Positions 1 through 4,954 of a stretch of DNA of 5,039 nt are shown one piece after another. The notes under the pieces are model-generated. The model searched no databases. It had not been told where the DNA came from and was given only the letters and a program-made list of their open reading frames with translations. A program made the position numbers and the translations under genes. Origin of the DNA: an uncultured Kouleothrix sp. (GTDB lineage Bacteria > Chloroflexota > Chloroflexia > Chloroflexales > Roseiflexaceae); the NCBI GenBank assembly GCA_937858455.1, contig CALLYN010001052.1, positions 1-5,039 on the forward strand. The letters run 5' to 3'. Each line of letters opens with the position of its first letter. Positions within the stretch are counted from its first letter, which is position 1.

Positions 1-1039
1 GGTTGAACACGCTGGCGGCCGGCGGCAGGTCGCGCTGCAGGCGCTCGATCGTCGCAGGCGCGAACTGCGCCAGCGCCAGGCCGCTGCGCTCGGCCGCGTC
101 GGTGGCGATGATCCCCGGCCCGCCGGCATTGGTGACGATCGCCACGCGCCGGCCGCTGATCGGCGGCTGATAGGCAAACGCCAGCGCGTAGTCGAACAGC
201 TCTTCCATGGTATTGGCGCGCAGGATGCCGCTCTGGCTGAACGCGGCCTCGTAGGCGTTCTCCGAGCCGGCCAGCGAGCCGGTGTGCGACGAGATCGCGC
301 GCGTGCCGGCCTGGGTGGTGCCGCTCTTGATCGCGATCACCGGCGTGTGCTTGGTCACCTCGCGTGCGGCCGCGATAAACGCCGCGCCGTCGCCGATGCC
401 CTCGAGGTACGCCAGGATCACGCGGTTGGCCGCGTCGCCGCCCCACTCGCGCAGCAGCGCGACTTCGTCGACGTCGGCCTTGTTGCCCAGGCTCACGAAG
501 CGCGAGAAGCCGATGCCCTCGCTCTTGCTCCAGTCGAGGATTGCGGTACACAGCGCGCCCGACTGCGACATAAACGCGATCTGGCCGGGGCTGGGCATCA
601 GCGCGGCGAACGAGGCGTTCAGCCGGCTGATCGTATCGATCACGCCGAGGCAGTTCGGCCCGACCATGCGCATGCCGTAGCTGCGTACCAGCTCGGCCAG
701 CTTGCGCTCGCGATCTTTCCCAGGCCCGCCAACCTCTTTGAAGCCGGCGCTGATCACCACCAGGCCGCGCACACCTTTTTTGCCGCACTCATCGGCTACC
801 GCTAGCACCGCCGCGGCTGGCACCACAATCACTGCCAGGTCGATCGGTTCGGGTACCGCCGCGATCGATGGGTAGGCTGGGAAGTTGAGCACGTGAGAGG
901 CAGTTGGGTGAATTGGGATGATGCGGCCGGGAAAGCCGTTATCTGCTACATTGCGGAGCACCCGATGCCCCAGTTTGGTAGGATCTGGCGAAGCGCCGAC
1001 GATGGCGACGGACTGCGGGGCGAAGATCGCCTCGAGCAT
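1..1039 (-). CDS. Acetate--CoA ligase (ADP-forming) / acyl-CoA synthetase, N-terminal part (partial at left edge)
   Basis: The frame is open from an ATG at 1039 to the window edge (346 complete codons, no stop seen). Residues about 5-133 form a CoA-binding Rossmann domain: the early SVAIVGAS motif (10-17), VISAGFKE (95-102) and MVGPNCLG (125-132). A succinyl-CoA-ligase-like domain follows, with MSQSGAL (157-163), SLGNKADVD (183-191) and SSHTGSLAG (250-258). His252 corresponds to the phosphorylated His of the family's alpha domain. VTNAGGPGI (302-310) opens the next subdomain. Such enzymes interconvert acyl-CoA + ADP + Pi with acid + ATP + CoA in the cytosol; the acyl specificity cannot be read here. 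The length already exceeds a CoA-binding domain alone, and the missing part could include a fused ATP-grasp beta domain. The start is supported by GGAG at 1048-1051, 8 nt upstream. A promoter of its own precedes it, so it is probably not cotranscribed with the GTPase. Confidence 0.93.
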   Translation of the reverse strand, partial: MLEAIFAPQSVAIVGASPDPTKLGHRVLRNVADNGFPGRIIPIHPTASHVLNFPAYPSIAAVPEPIDLAVIVVPAAAVLAVADECGKKGVRGLVVISAGFKEVGGPGKDRERKLAELVRSYGMRMVGPNCLGVIDTISRLNASFAALMPSPGQIAFMSQSGALCTAILDWSKSEGIGFSRFVSLGNKADVDEVALLREWGGDAANRVILAYLEGIGDGAAFIAAAREVTKHTPVIAIKSGTTQAGTRAISSHTGSLAGSENAYEAAFSQSGILRANTMEELFDYALAFAYQPPISGRRVAIVTNAGGPGIIATDAAERSGLALAQFAPATIERLQRDLPPAASVFN

Positions 1040-1082
1040 CAGCCAATCTCCAGTTTAAGCTATAAGGGTTGTACCAGCGCCT

Positions 1083-1111
1083 ATGATACTAGATTGTGTG
1101 GATCTGGGCAA
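1083..1111 (-). promoter_or_regulatory. Putative sigma70-type promoter of the acyl-CoA synthetase gene
   Basis: On the minus strand, TTGCCC (1106-1111) and TATCAT (1083-1088) are separated by exactly 17 nt, and the -10 box lies about 44 nt upstream of the ATG at 1039. It directly follows a terminator-like hairpin, as expected at a transcription-unit boundary. The match is by eye and start-site data are lacking. Confidence 0.42.
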
Positions 1112-1117
1112 GCGCAT

Positions 1118-1138
1118 AAAAAATGGAGGCTGCCCCCA
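1118..1138 (-). terminator. Putative intrinsic terminator downstream of the GTPase
   Basis: Read on the minus strand, TGGGGG and CCTCCA pair as a 6-bp stem (one G-U pair) around a CAG loop, followed by six T residues (1118-1123). It lies about 155 nt after the GTPase stop, just before the acyl-CoA synthetase promoter. The stem is short, so it may be weak. Confidence 0.42.
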
Positions 1139-1291
1139 CGTTGGCGCTGTTTCCAGTTCCTTCGTGAGAGCAGCACTCCCGCCCGCAACAGTAATGTACC
1201 ACTACGAGGTGACAGCACAATGACATCCGGGCGAATTTCGGCTAAACGTTTTGTTAGAATCCGGTTGAATTTCCTCGGCCTGCTCGATTTC

Positions 1292-1831
1292 TCAGGCGTG
1301 CCCGGCCGCGCGCACGGCGATCTCGCCAAGCAGCGCCACAATCACGCTCATACAGCTCGCGCGATCGGTGGCGACGCATGGCACGATCGGCACGCTGGCG
1401 GGCAGCTGCAGCTGCTCGCGCACGGCGCTGGCCGTCAGCGCCTCGGGGTCGTCCTGCTTGTTGGCGGCAACCACGAACGGCGCGTGGGTGATCTGCGCGA
1501 AGCGCGCCATGAGCCGCTGGGTCTCGGCAAACTGCGCGGGCTGGCAGCTGTCGACCATCACGACATAGCCGTGGCTGCCCTCGCTCAGCAGCTCCCACAT
1601 ATAGTCGAAGCGCTCCTGGCCGGGCGTGCCGAAGATATACAGCGCGAGGCACTCGGAGAGCGCGGTTTTGCCAAAATCAAGTGCGACGGTGGTTTCCGGC
1701 TTGAGCTCCAGCTCGCCGGCCTGCGTCACTTCGTACTCGGTTGAAACCGTCTCGATATCGCTCAGCGAGCGGATGAAATGGGTTTTGCCGGCGGCATACG
1801 CGCCGGTGATCACAATCTTGAGCACCTGCAT
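1292..1831 (-). CDS. Small Ras-like GTPase, Srp102/MglA/CvnD type (COG2229-like)
   Basis: A 179-residue protein, close to a complete minimal GTPase domain. The P-loop GAYAAGKT is at 10-17; a switch I candidate with Thr47/Thr48 is in TTVALDFGK (47-55); the G3 region is GTPGQERF (68-75) with Gln72; the G4 motif NKQD is at 124-127, giving guanine specificity; a G5-like region lies near ATDRAS (154-159). The G3 motif lacks the Asp of canonical DxxG (Gly68 instead), a feature of MglA-like and related prokaryotic GTPases paired with roadblock proteins. There is no signal peptide or membrane segment, so it is presumably cytosolic and switch-like. The roadblock and globin genes lie upstream on the same strand, suggesting a regulator and a sensor for it. 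Start: ATG at 1831 with AGAAGG at 1839-1844, 7 nt away. The downstream effector is not evident. Confidence 0.92.
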   Translation of the reverse strand: MQVLKIVITGAYAAGKTHFIRSLSDIETVSTEYEVTQAGELELKPETTVALDFGKTALSECLALYIFGTPGQERFDYMWELLSEGSHGYVVMVDSCQPAQFAETQRLMARFAQITHAPFVVAANKQDDPEALTASAVREQLQLPASVPIVPCVATDRASCMSVIVALLGEIAVRAAGHA

Positions 1832-1874
1832 GGATGCACCTTCTTTATGTTTAGAGGCTGTTTAAAAGGGGTGC

Positions 1875-1895
1875 GCGAGGGGCTATGCCCCTCGC
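1875..1895 (-). terminator. Strong hairpin upstream of the GTPase, possible terminator or attenuator
   Basis: GCGAGGGGC (1875-1883) and GCCCCTCGC (1887-1895) form a perfect 9-bp stem with a 3-nt loop. On the minus strand it is followed by CCCCTTTTAAA, a weak T-run. It lies about 45 nt before the GTPase start codon, so it may end or attenuate transcription coming from the globin gene. Confidence 0.35.
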
Positions 1896-1977
1896 ACTTC
1901 CCTGCTGCCGTAGGCTGCAATCTCGTAGCTTGAGGAAGCCGAGCAGCGCAGCTGCGTAGGCCGTAACGCTATAGCGT

Positions 1978-2004
1978 CGCGCCGGCGCGTGGCGCGCCGG
2001 CGCG
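1978..2004. repeat. Perfect 12-bp inverted repeat with 3-nt spacer
   Basis: CGCGCCGGCGCG occurs at 1978-1989 and again at 1993-2004 around TGG. The unit is itself palindromic, so it is both a direct and an inverted repeat. It abuts another perfect palindrome, ACGCTATAGCGT, at 1966-1977. Confidence 0.7.
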
Positions 2005-2063
2005 GTAGTTGTCGAGCGAATGCGCCGTGGCGCTGGCGTGCGCCAGGCCCGGCATAACGATTC

Positions 2064-2092
2064 GCCCCTGGCCCGGCAGAGCGGGCAGGGGC
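2064..2092 (-). terminator. GC-rich hairpin downstream of the globin gene
   Basis: GCCCCTG plus CCCG pairs with CGGG plus CAGGGGC (an 11-bp stem with one bulged G). It lies about 80-105 nt past the globin stop on the minus strand. There is no T-run after it, so it is either a Rho-type or processed 3' end or simply structured RNA. Confidence 0.3.
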
Positions 2093-2169
2093 GATCACAT
2101 GGCACTATTCGCGCATATTTCAAGCGCGCAATACCCAACGGCTGCTTGGCGAGCGTGGCGCCAGGCTGC

Positions 2170-2718
2170 CTACTGGCCCGAGATCAGCAGGCGTGCCAGG
2201 CGCTCGCCGCCGACGAACTCGGCCAGGTGTGCGAGCTGGTTTTCCTCGTAGGCCTGGTTGAAGATCGCCACATCGATCGACAGCACCTTGCGAAAGGCGG
2301 TGACGGCCTGCTCGGGCTGGTTGCTCTGCCGCGCCAGCTCTTCGCCGAAGGGCATGATCACGTCGAGCATCGCCAGCGGGTAGCGCACCGGCAGGCCGAC
2401 CTTGACGTGTGTCTGGCCGATGGCGATGCGCTTTTTGGCATACTCCTCGTCGTACTGGCCGCTGAACAGATCGCAAAACCAGTTCCCGACCATGGCGTGT
2501 AGGTGGTCCATGGGCGCGCCCTCGAGGTACTCGGCCGTGTTGCTATGCGCAAACAGGCGCGCGTAGAATGCCTCGGTCATTTTCGGGGCGACGGCCTTGG
2601 CCTTGCCCTGGAGGCTGCTGAGCAATGCGCGCTCGTGGCTCGTAAGATCTATCAGCGAGATCAGCTCAGCGGCCGTGCTCAGGCCCTTGATCTGCCAGCT
2701 GGATCGACTCTGTGACAT
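2170..2718 (-). CDS. Single-domain protoglobin / globin-coupled-sensor-type heme globin
   Basis: A 182-residue protein covering essentially only a sensor globin fold. The signature RIAIGQTHVKVGL is at 97-109, where His104 matches the proximal heme ligand in HemAT, DosC and protoglobins. AFYAR (50-54) puts Tyr52 52 residues before it, close to the distal Tyr70/proximal His123 spacing I recall for HemAT. Trp80-Phe81 and FSGQYDEEYAKKR (85-97) also fit the family. No kinase, cyclase or methyl-accepting domain follows, so any signal must be passed in trans, or the protein stores or scavenges gas. Likely ligands are O2, NO or CO; the sequence does not decide. I chose ATG 2718 rather than 2817 because AGGAGA lies 8 nt upstream, while the extra 33 residues are low in complexity and precede the globin domain. 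It lies between roadblock (148-nt gap) and GTPase (338-nt gap) genes on the same strand. Confidence 0.9.
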   Translation of the reverse strand: MSQSRSSWQIKGLSTAAELISLIDLTSHERALLSSLQGKAKAVAPKMTEAFYARLFAHSNTAEYLEGAPMDHLHAMVGNWFCDLFSGQYDEEYAKKRIAIGQTHVKVGLPVRYPLAMLDVIMPFGEELARQSNQPEQAVTAFRKVLSIDVAIFNQAYEENQLAHLAEFVGGERLARLLISGQ

Positions 2719-2726
2719 TGCGTATT

Positions 2727-2732
2727 TCTCCT
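2727..2732 (-). promoter_or_regulatory. Ribosome binding site fixing the globin start
   Basis: AGGAGA lies 8 nt before ATG 2718 on the minus strand. A longer in-frame start at 2817 has no comparable site, so the shorter protein is preferred. Confidence 0.7.
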
Positions 2733-2752
2733 GGTTCTTCAATGGTGAGTGT

Positions 2753-2768
2753 AGCGTAGGAGCGTAGG
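2753..2768. repeat. Tandem 8-bp direct repeat upstream of the globin gene
   Basis: AGCGTAGG is repeated exactly twice head to tail, 35-50 nt upstream of the globin ATG. On the minus strand a TACACT (-10-like) overlaps its downstream edge. It could be a small operator or a chance repeat. Confidence 0.4.
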
Positions 2769-2866
2769 TGCGTATTGAAGCGATCGTGCGGATCGGCCCG
2801 GCGCCGCGTAGCGGCAAGCTTTAGCTGCCGCCGGCATAGCCGCGGGCACAGGCCGACCGCACCGCG

Positions 2867-3238
2867 CTAGAGCGCCCGGCCGATCGCGGCGGCGGCATCG
2901 CGCGCTTCGATCATCACGATGCCCAAGGCCGCGCCCTGGCGCATGTTCACCGCCAGCAGCGCCTGCTCGCCGGCCGGCAGCACCATCAGCAGGCCGTTGT
3001 CGGCGCGAATGATCGACTCCTCGGCCTGGCCGATCTTCAGATCATTCGACACGCGCTTGCTCACGCCGATCAGCGTGGCGGCGGTGGCGCCCATGCGATC
3101 CGCGTTGATCTCGCTCGACACGCGCGCCGCCAGCACAATACCATCGGTGCTGACAGCCACCGTGCCGGTGACATCGCTTCCGGCGTTCGACGACAATCGG
3201 TCCAGCACTGCCATAATCTGCTCGAGACGAGTTGCCAT
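2867..3238 (-). CDS. Roadblock/LC7 domain protein (MglB/CvnB-like GTPase partner)
   Basis: A 123-residue protein consisting of a single roadblock/LC7 domain. The N-terminal helix (MATRLEQIMAVLDRL) is followed by VTGTVAVSTDGIVLAAR (23-39), with the typical DG turn. A long Ala-rich helix comes next (about 46-65), then the strands LLMVLPAG (83-90), ALLAVNM (93-99) and GIVMIEAR (106-113), closing with an amphipathic helix. The family forms homodimers; MglB acts as a GAP for MglA, and CvnB works with the GTPase CvnD. I infer that this protein binds the GTPase encoded at 1292-1831. No membrane segment or signal peptide is seen. The start at ATG 3238 has AAGG 8 nt upstream (3247-3250). It is the promoter-proximal gene of the group, 148 nt ahead of the globin. 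GAP activity, as opposed to a scaffold role, cannot be told from the sequence. Confidence 0.92.
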   Translation of the reverse strand: MATRLEQIMAVLDRLSSNAGSDVTGTVAVSTDGIVLAARVSSEINADRMGATAATLIGVSKRVSNDLKIGQAEESIIRADNGLLMVLPAGEQALLAVNMRQGAALGIVMIEARDAAAAIGRAL

Positions 3239-3264
3239 AATGATTTCCTTTCATCCTACTGCAA

Positions 3265-3293
3265 AAAATAGAGAGAAGACATATGTTGCGCAA
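3265..3293 (-). promoter_or_regulatory. Putative promoter of the roadblock-globin-GTPase group
   Basis: TTGCGC (3288-3293) and TATTTT (3265-3270) are 17 nt apart on the minus strand, with the -10 box about 27 nt before the roadblock ATG. The -35 box lies within the perfect palindrome GTTGCGCAAC (3285-3294), and ACATATGT (3279-3286) overlaps it. A repressor or activator site there would control the promoter. Confidence 0.4.
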
Positions 3294-3294
3294 C
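3285..3294. promoter_or_regulatory. Palindrome GTTGCGCAAC, candidate operator
   Basis: A perfect 10-bp palindrome covers the putative -35 box of the roadblock promoter. Other perfect palindromes lie further upstream: GTGTACAC (3323-3330) and CAATTAATTG (3377-3386). No regulator gene is adjacent. Confidence 0.3.
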
Positions 3295-3939
3295 GTAGTG
3301 TCGCGGCTCGGATACGAATAAAGTGTACACACGGCCAAGCCGGCCATCCACAACCAGATCGTAATAAATAGCTGATCAATTAATTGCGTTATTTGCGCCA
3401 CTTAGGCGGCCGGCGTTTTGCTTTTGGCAGCAAGTTTCGCCGGGCTGGTGTTGATGTTTGGCCGTGCGGCGATCGATAGTAGCGAATCTGCCGTATTGTG
3501 CGCAATAGTACGCTCGAGCTGTGTATTACCGAGTTTTAATCTTCAATGCAAAAAAAGGTTTATATTTCCCTGCGTTACTGCCAGGATAAATCACCGTTAT
3601 ATGATATTATTAGACACGAACATTTACGAACCGAATTACCTTGCATGGCCGATATGAGATTGTTTCATGAAATCTTGTACCGCGAGCACAGCTTGCCGTA
3701 TGGGATGTGGCGTATGGCTCCGGCGAATTTCGCTGTGGATGGTATCGTTTGTGCGGTAGGAAGCTGCTGGGGAAGCTATAGTTGTGATGGAGTGAAGCCC
3801 TTTTAATAGCTTTGCGGCGGCCAGCTCGCGCGCGAAGCTCGATACGGTGAACCAACCTACCACGCTACGTCGGCGCCGGGCGCCAGAGAACTTCGGCAAC
3901 GGAGTGCGTGCCCGATGCTTGCGATAGCCCCGACAATGT
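3294..3939. other. Gene-less, relatively AT-rich stretch
   Basis: Short frames exist on both strands but none has a good ribosome site, a recognisable domain or codon use like the flanking genes. The base composition, notably around 3540-3680, is much more AT-rich than the coding regions, with a run of seven A residues at 3550-3556. I see no tRNA, rRNA, CRISPR array or complete insertion sequence. It may be a long upstream regulatory region or decayed sequence. Confidence 0.5.
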
Positions 3940-4200
3940 TCACCGCCGTGGCACCCTGGAGTGCCTCCTTCCCTTGTATGTAAGGAATTGGCTTACAATT
4001 CCCGGTAACAACCTCATATCTGCCTCAAGCCACGCTTTACACCGCTGCGCTGTTGCACGAGCATGTGGCGAAGTAAGCGTTTCTGGCTCCATATCGGCTC
4101 TACAGCCGTAGCACTCACCAGCCTCAAGCTGTTCGTAGCTTCGTCTCCCAAATTTTCGGCCACACTTTCGGCACTCCTCGCGCGGATCATCAGCTTGCAA
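3940..4200 (-). CDS. Doubtful ORF with a zinc-ribbon-like CxxC-x16-CxxC motif
   Basis: The minus-strand frame ends at 3940 and reads CRKCGRKF, then CYGC 16 residues later. It has charged, ordinary-looking protein composition through to the end GRRHSRVPRR. Four regularly spaced Cys would suit a zinc ribbon. The frame remains open further upstream to 4311, but that part is antisense to the PAS fragment and looks artefactual. TTG 4200 is only a nominal start and no ribosome site is seen. Third positions are about half GC, unlike the genes at 1-3238, so it may be a foreign remnant or a spurious frame. I assign no function. Confidence 0.25.
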   Translation of the reverse strand: MQADDPREECRKCGRKFGRRSYEQLEAGECYGCRADMEPETLTSPHARATAQRCKAWLEADMRLLPGIVSQFLTYKGRRHSRVPRR

Positions 4201-4602
4201 TTGCCAGGATTTTTCGGCGCTCGGCTGCAGCCTGCGCGCCGCTTCGCCGCGCTGCGCGCGTGGCTCGCCGGCCGGCTGGCCGAAGACGCCGCCGCGCCGC
4301 AGCCAGGCCACGAGCTGCTGCCGGCGCTGTTCGATCAGCTGCCCGACAAACTTGTGCTGCTGGATGCCGAGCAGCGCATTCTGATGGCCAACACAGCCTT
4401 TAGCGAGAGCATTCTCGGCCGGCCGCCTGCGGCAGCGGTTGGCCTGTGCCTCCCCAGCATCCTGCGCGAGCTTGGCGCCTCGGCCGTGCAGCGGCCGGGG
4501 GCTGAGCCTGCCGAAGCGCTGGCGGTGGTGCCGGCGCCGTTGCGTTCAAGACATCCGGGCTTCGCCTTTCCTTCGTGGCGTGCGCAGCCAAAGACTGGAT
4601 GA
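4063..4602 (+). CDS. PAS-domain protein fragment, probably truncated at both ends
   Basis: The reading frame encodes 179 residues. Residues about 85-137 resemble the first half of a PAS domain: LFDQLPDKLVLLDAEQRILM (89-108), then the AN-TAF turn, then a helix and ILGRPPAAAVG (117-127). PAS domains usually sit in front of kinases, cyclases or other outputs; none follows here. Codon style is high-GC from about 4210 to 4545. Residues 1-49 come from the region where the opposite strand encodes the Cys-rich frame, and residues after about 161 come from the antisense of the next gene. The genuine part is therefore only about 110 residues, and neither the start (no clear ribosome site) nor the stop is likely original. 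It is the only plus-strand gene sequence I support here. Confidence 0.45.
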   Translation: MWRSKRFWLHIGSTAVALTSLKLFVASSPKFSATLSALLARIISLQLPGFFGARLQPARRFAALRAWLAGRLAEDAAAPQPGHELLPALFDQLPDKLVLLDAEQRILMANTAFSESILGRPPAAAVGLCLPSILRELGASAVQRPGAEPAEALAVVPAPLRSRHPGFAFPSWRAQPKTG

Positions 4603-4954
4603 TGCGGTAGACGGGCTTCTGCTTCGGCGTATCGGCGCAGCGGACCGCGATGTACTCCCAGCAGCCCGGGGAGACGCGGCGCTGGATCAGGTGGACCCAG
4701 TTCTCGTTGCCCAGCATCCAGGCGGCATTACCGAGCTCGCCGATCTTGCGGCGGACAGCCTCGGAGTAGCCCTCGTTGTGCGGCAGACGATCGCGGCTCA
4801 GATGGCCCGTGTAATAGACGATCCGGGCACCTGGCTTTGCATCGGCGACCCAGACGCAGAGGTCGACATCATTCATGACGTCCTTTGGCGTCAGGGAACG
4901 GCTCTCAGGGAAGCGGGGAGGATTGTGGGCAATATTGAGCATGGCGGATCTCAC
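4400..4954 (-). CDS. Hypothetical protein, 3' end altered by read-through into the PAS fragment
   Basis: The reading frame encodes 184 residues. The first about 135 look like a genuine small soluble protein: after ATG 4876 comes DLCVWVADAKPGARIVYYTG, then a charged helix, then the VHLIQRR and WEYIAVR strands. I do not recognise the family with certainty. It reminds me of short uncharacterised proteins in proteobacterial prophages, a weak impression. From about 4550 downward the frame becomes Ala/Pro/Arg-rich because it is antisense to the PAS codons, so the native C-terminus was probably lost. GTG 4954 overlaps the stop of the upstream gene (GTGA), favouring translational coupling; ATG 4942 is the alternative start. 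Confidence 0.55.
   Translation of the reverse strand: MRSAMLNIAHNPPRFPESRSLTPKDVMNDVDLCVWVADAKPGARIVYYTGHLSRDRLPHNEGYSEAVRRKIGELGNAAWMLGNENWVHLIQRRVSPGCWEYIAVRCADTPKQKPVYRIIQSLAAHATKERRSPDVLNATAPAPPPALRQAQPPAAARPRRQARAGCWGGTGQPLPQAAGRECSR

Larger units (their letters stand above)
1832..2169. other. 338-nt intergenic region packed with inverted repeats
   Basis: This gap between the globin stop and the GTPase start contains no reading frame I accept. It holds at least six inverted repeats or palindromes, three of them stable hairpins (1875-1895, 1978-2004, 2064-2092). The others are CGCAGCTGCG (1947-1956), ACGCTATAGCGT (1966-1977) and CTGGC-GTGC-GCCAG (2033-2046). It could act as an RNA 3' end, a processing or attenuation region, or be a small repeat element. 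Confidence 0.6.

Noticed and set aside
284..805. Plus-strand open frame of 173 codons opposite the acyl-CoA synthetase
   Set aside because: Arg/Ala/His-rich antisense of a clearly conserved minus-strand enzyme; no domain and no ribosome site.
1081..1341. Minus-strand frame containing RPDVIVLSP, reminiscent of a receiver-domain strand
   Set aside because: A single short resemblance without the rest of a receiver domain; it begins inside the GTPase gene and runs into the terminator.
893..1744. Long plus-strand open frame (283 codons)
   Set aside because: It spans the start of the synthetase, an intergenic gap and the antisense of the GTPase, and its composition changes with the underlying sequence.
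1851..1868. GAGGCTGTTTAAAAG resembling some insertion-sequence ends
   Set aside because: No matching inverted end, transposase or target duplication found in the window.
1851..2138. Minus-strand frame with CPLC and other Cys, resembling a small zinc protein
   Set aside because: Lies on the hairpin cluster; the Cys pattern arises from inverted repeats and Arg/Ala-rich filler, and no ribosome site precedes it.
2020..2502. Plus-strand open frame opposite the globin 3' half
   Set aside because: Antisense of the globin gene plus palindromic intergenic DNA; no family resemblance.
2718..2817. Longer globin start adding 33 residues
   Set aside because: The ribosome site is at the inner ATG and the extra residues are not globin-like.
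2919..3371. Plus-strand open frame opposite the roadblock gene
   Set aside because: Shadow frame; Ser/Arg/Ala-rich low-complexity product.
3042..3401. GTG-started minus-strand frame with a hydrophobic N-terminus upstream of the roadblock
   Set aside because: It continues out of frame through the roadblock gene, has no ribosome site, and overlaps the promoter and palindromes.
3402..3542. Minus-strand 46-codon stretch ending SPAKLAAKSKTPAA, like a protein C-terminal tail
   Set aside because: No start codon, preceded by an in-frame stop, and frames beyond the seven-A run close quickly; at most a decayed remnant.
1222..4560. GACATCCGGGC found both at 1222-1232 and at the 4550 junction
   Set aside because: An 11-base match within a 5-kb GC-rich window is expected by chance; no longer homology flanks it.
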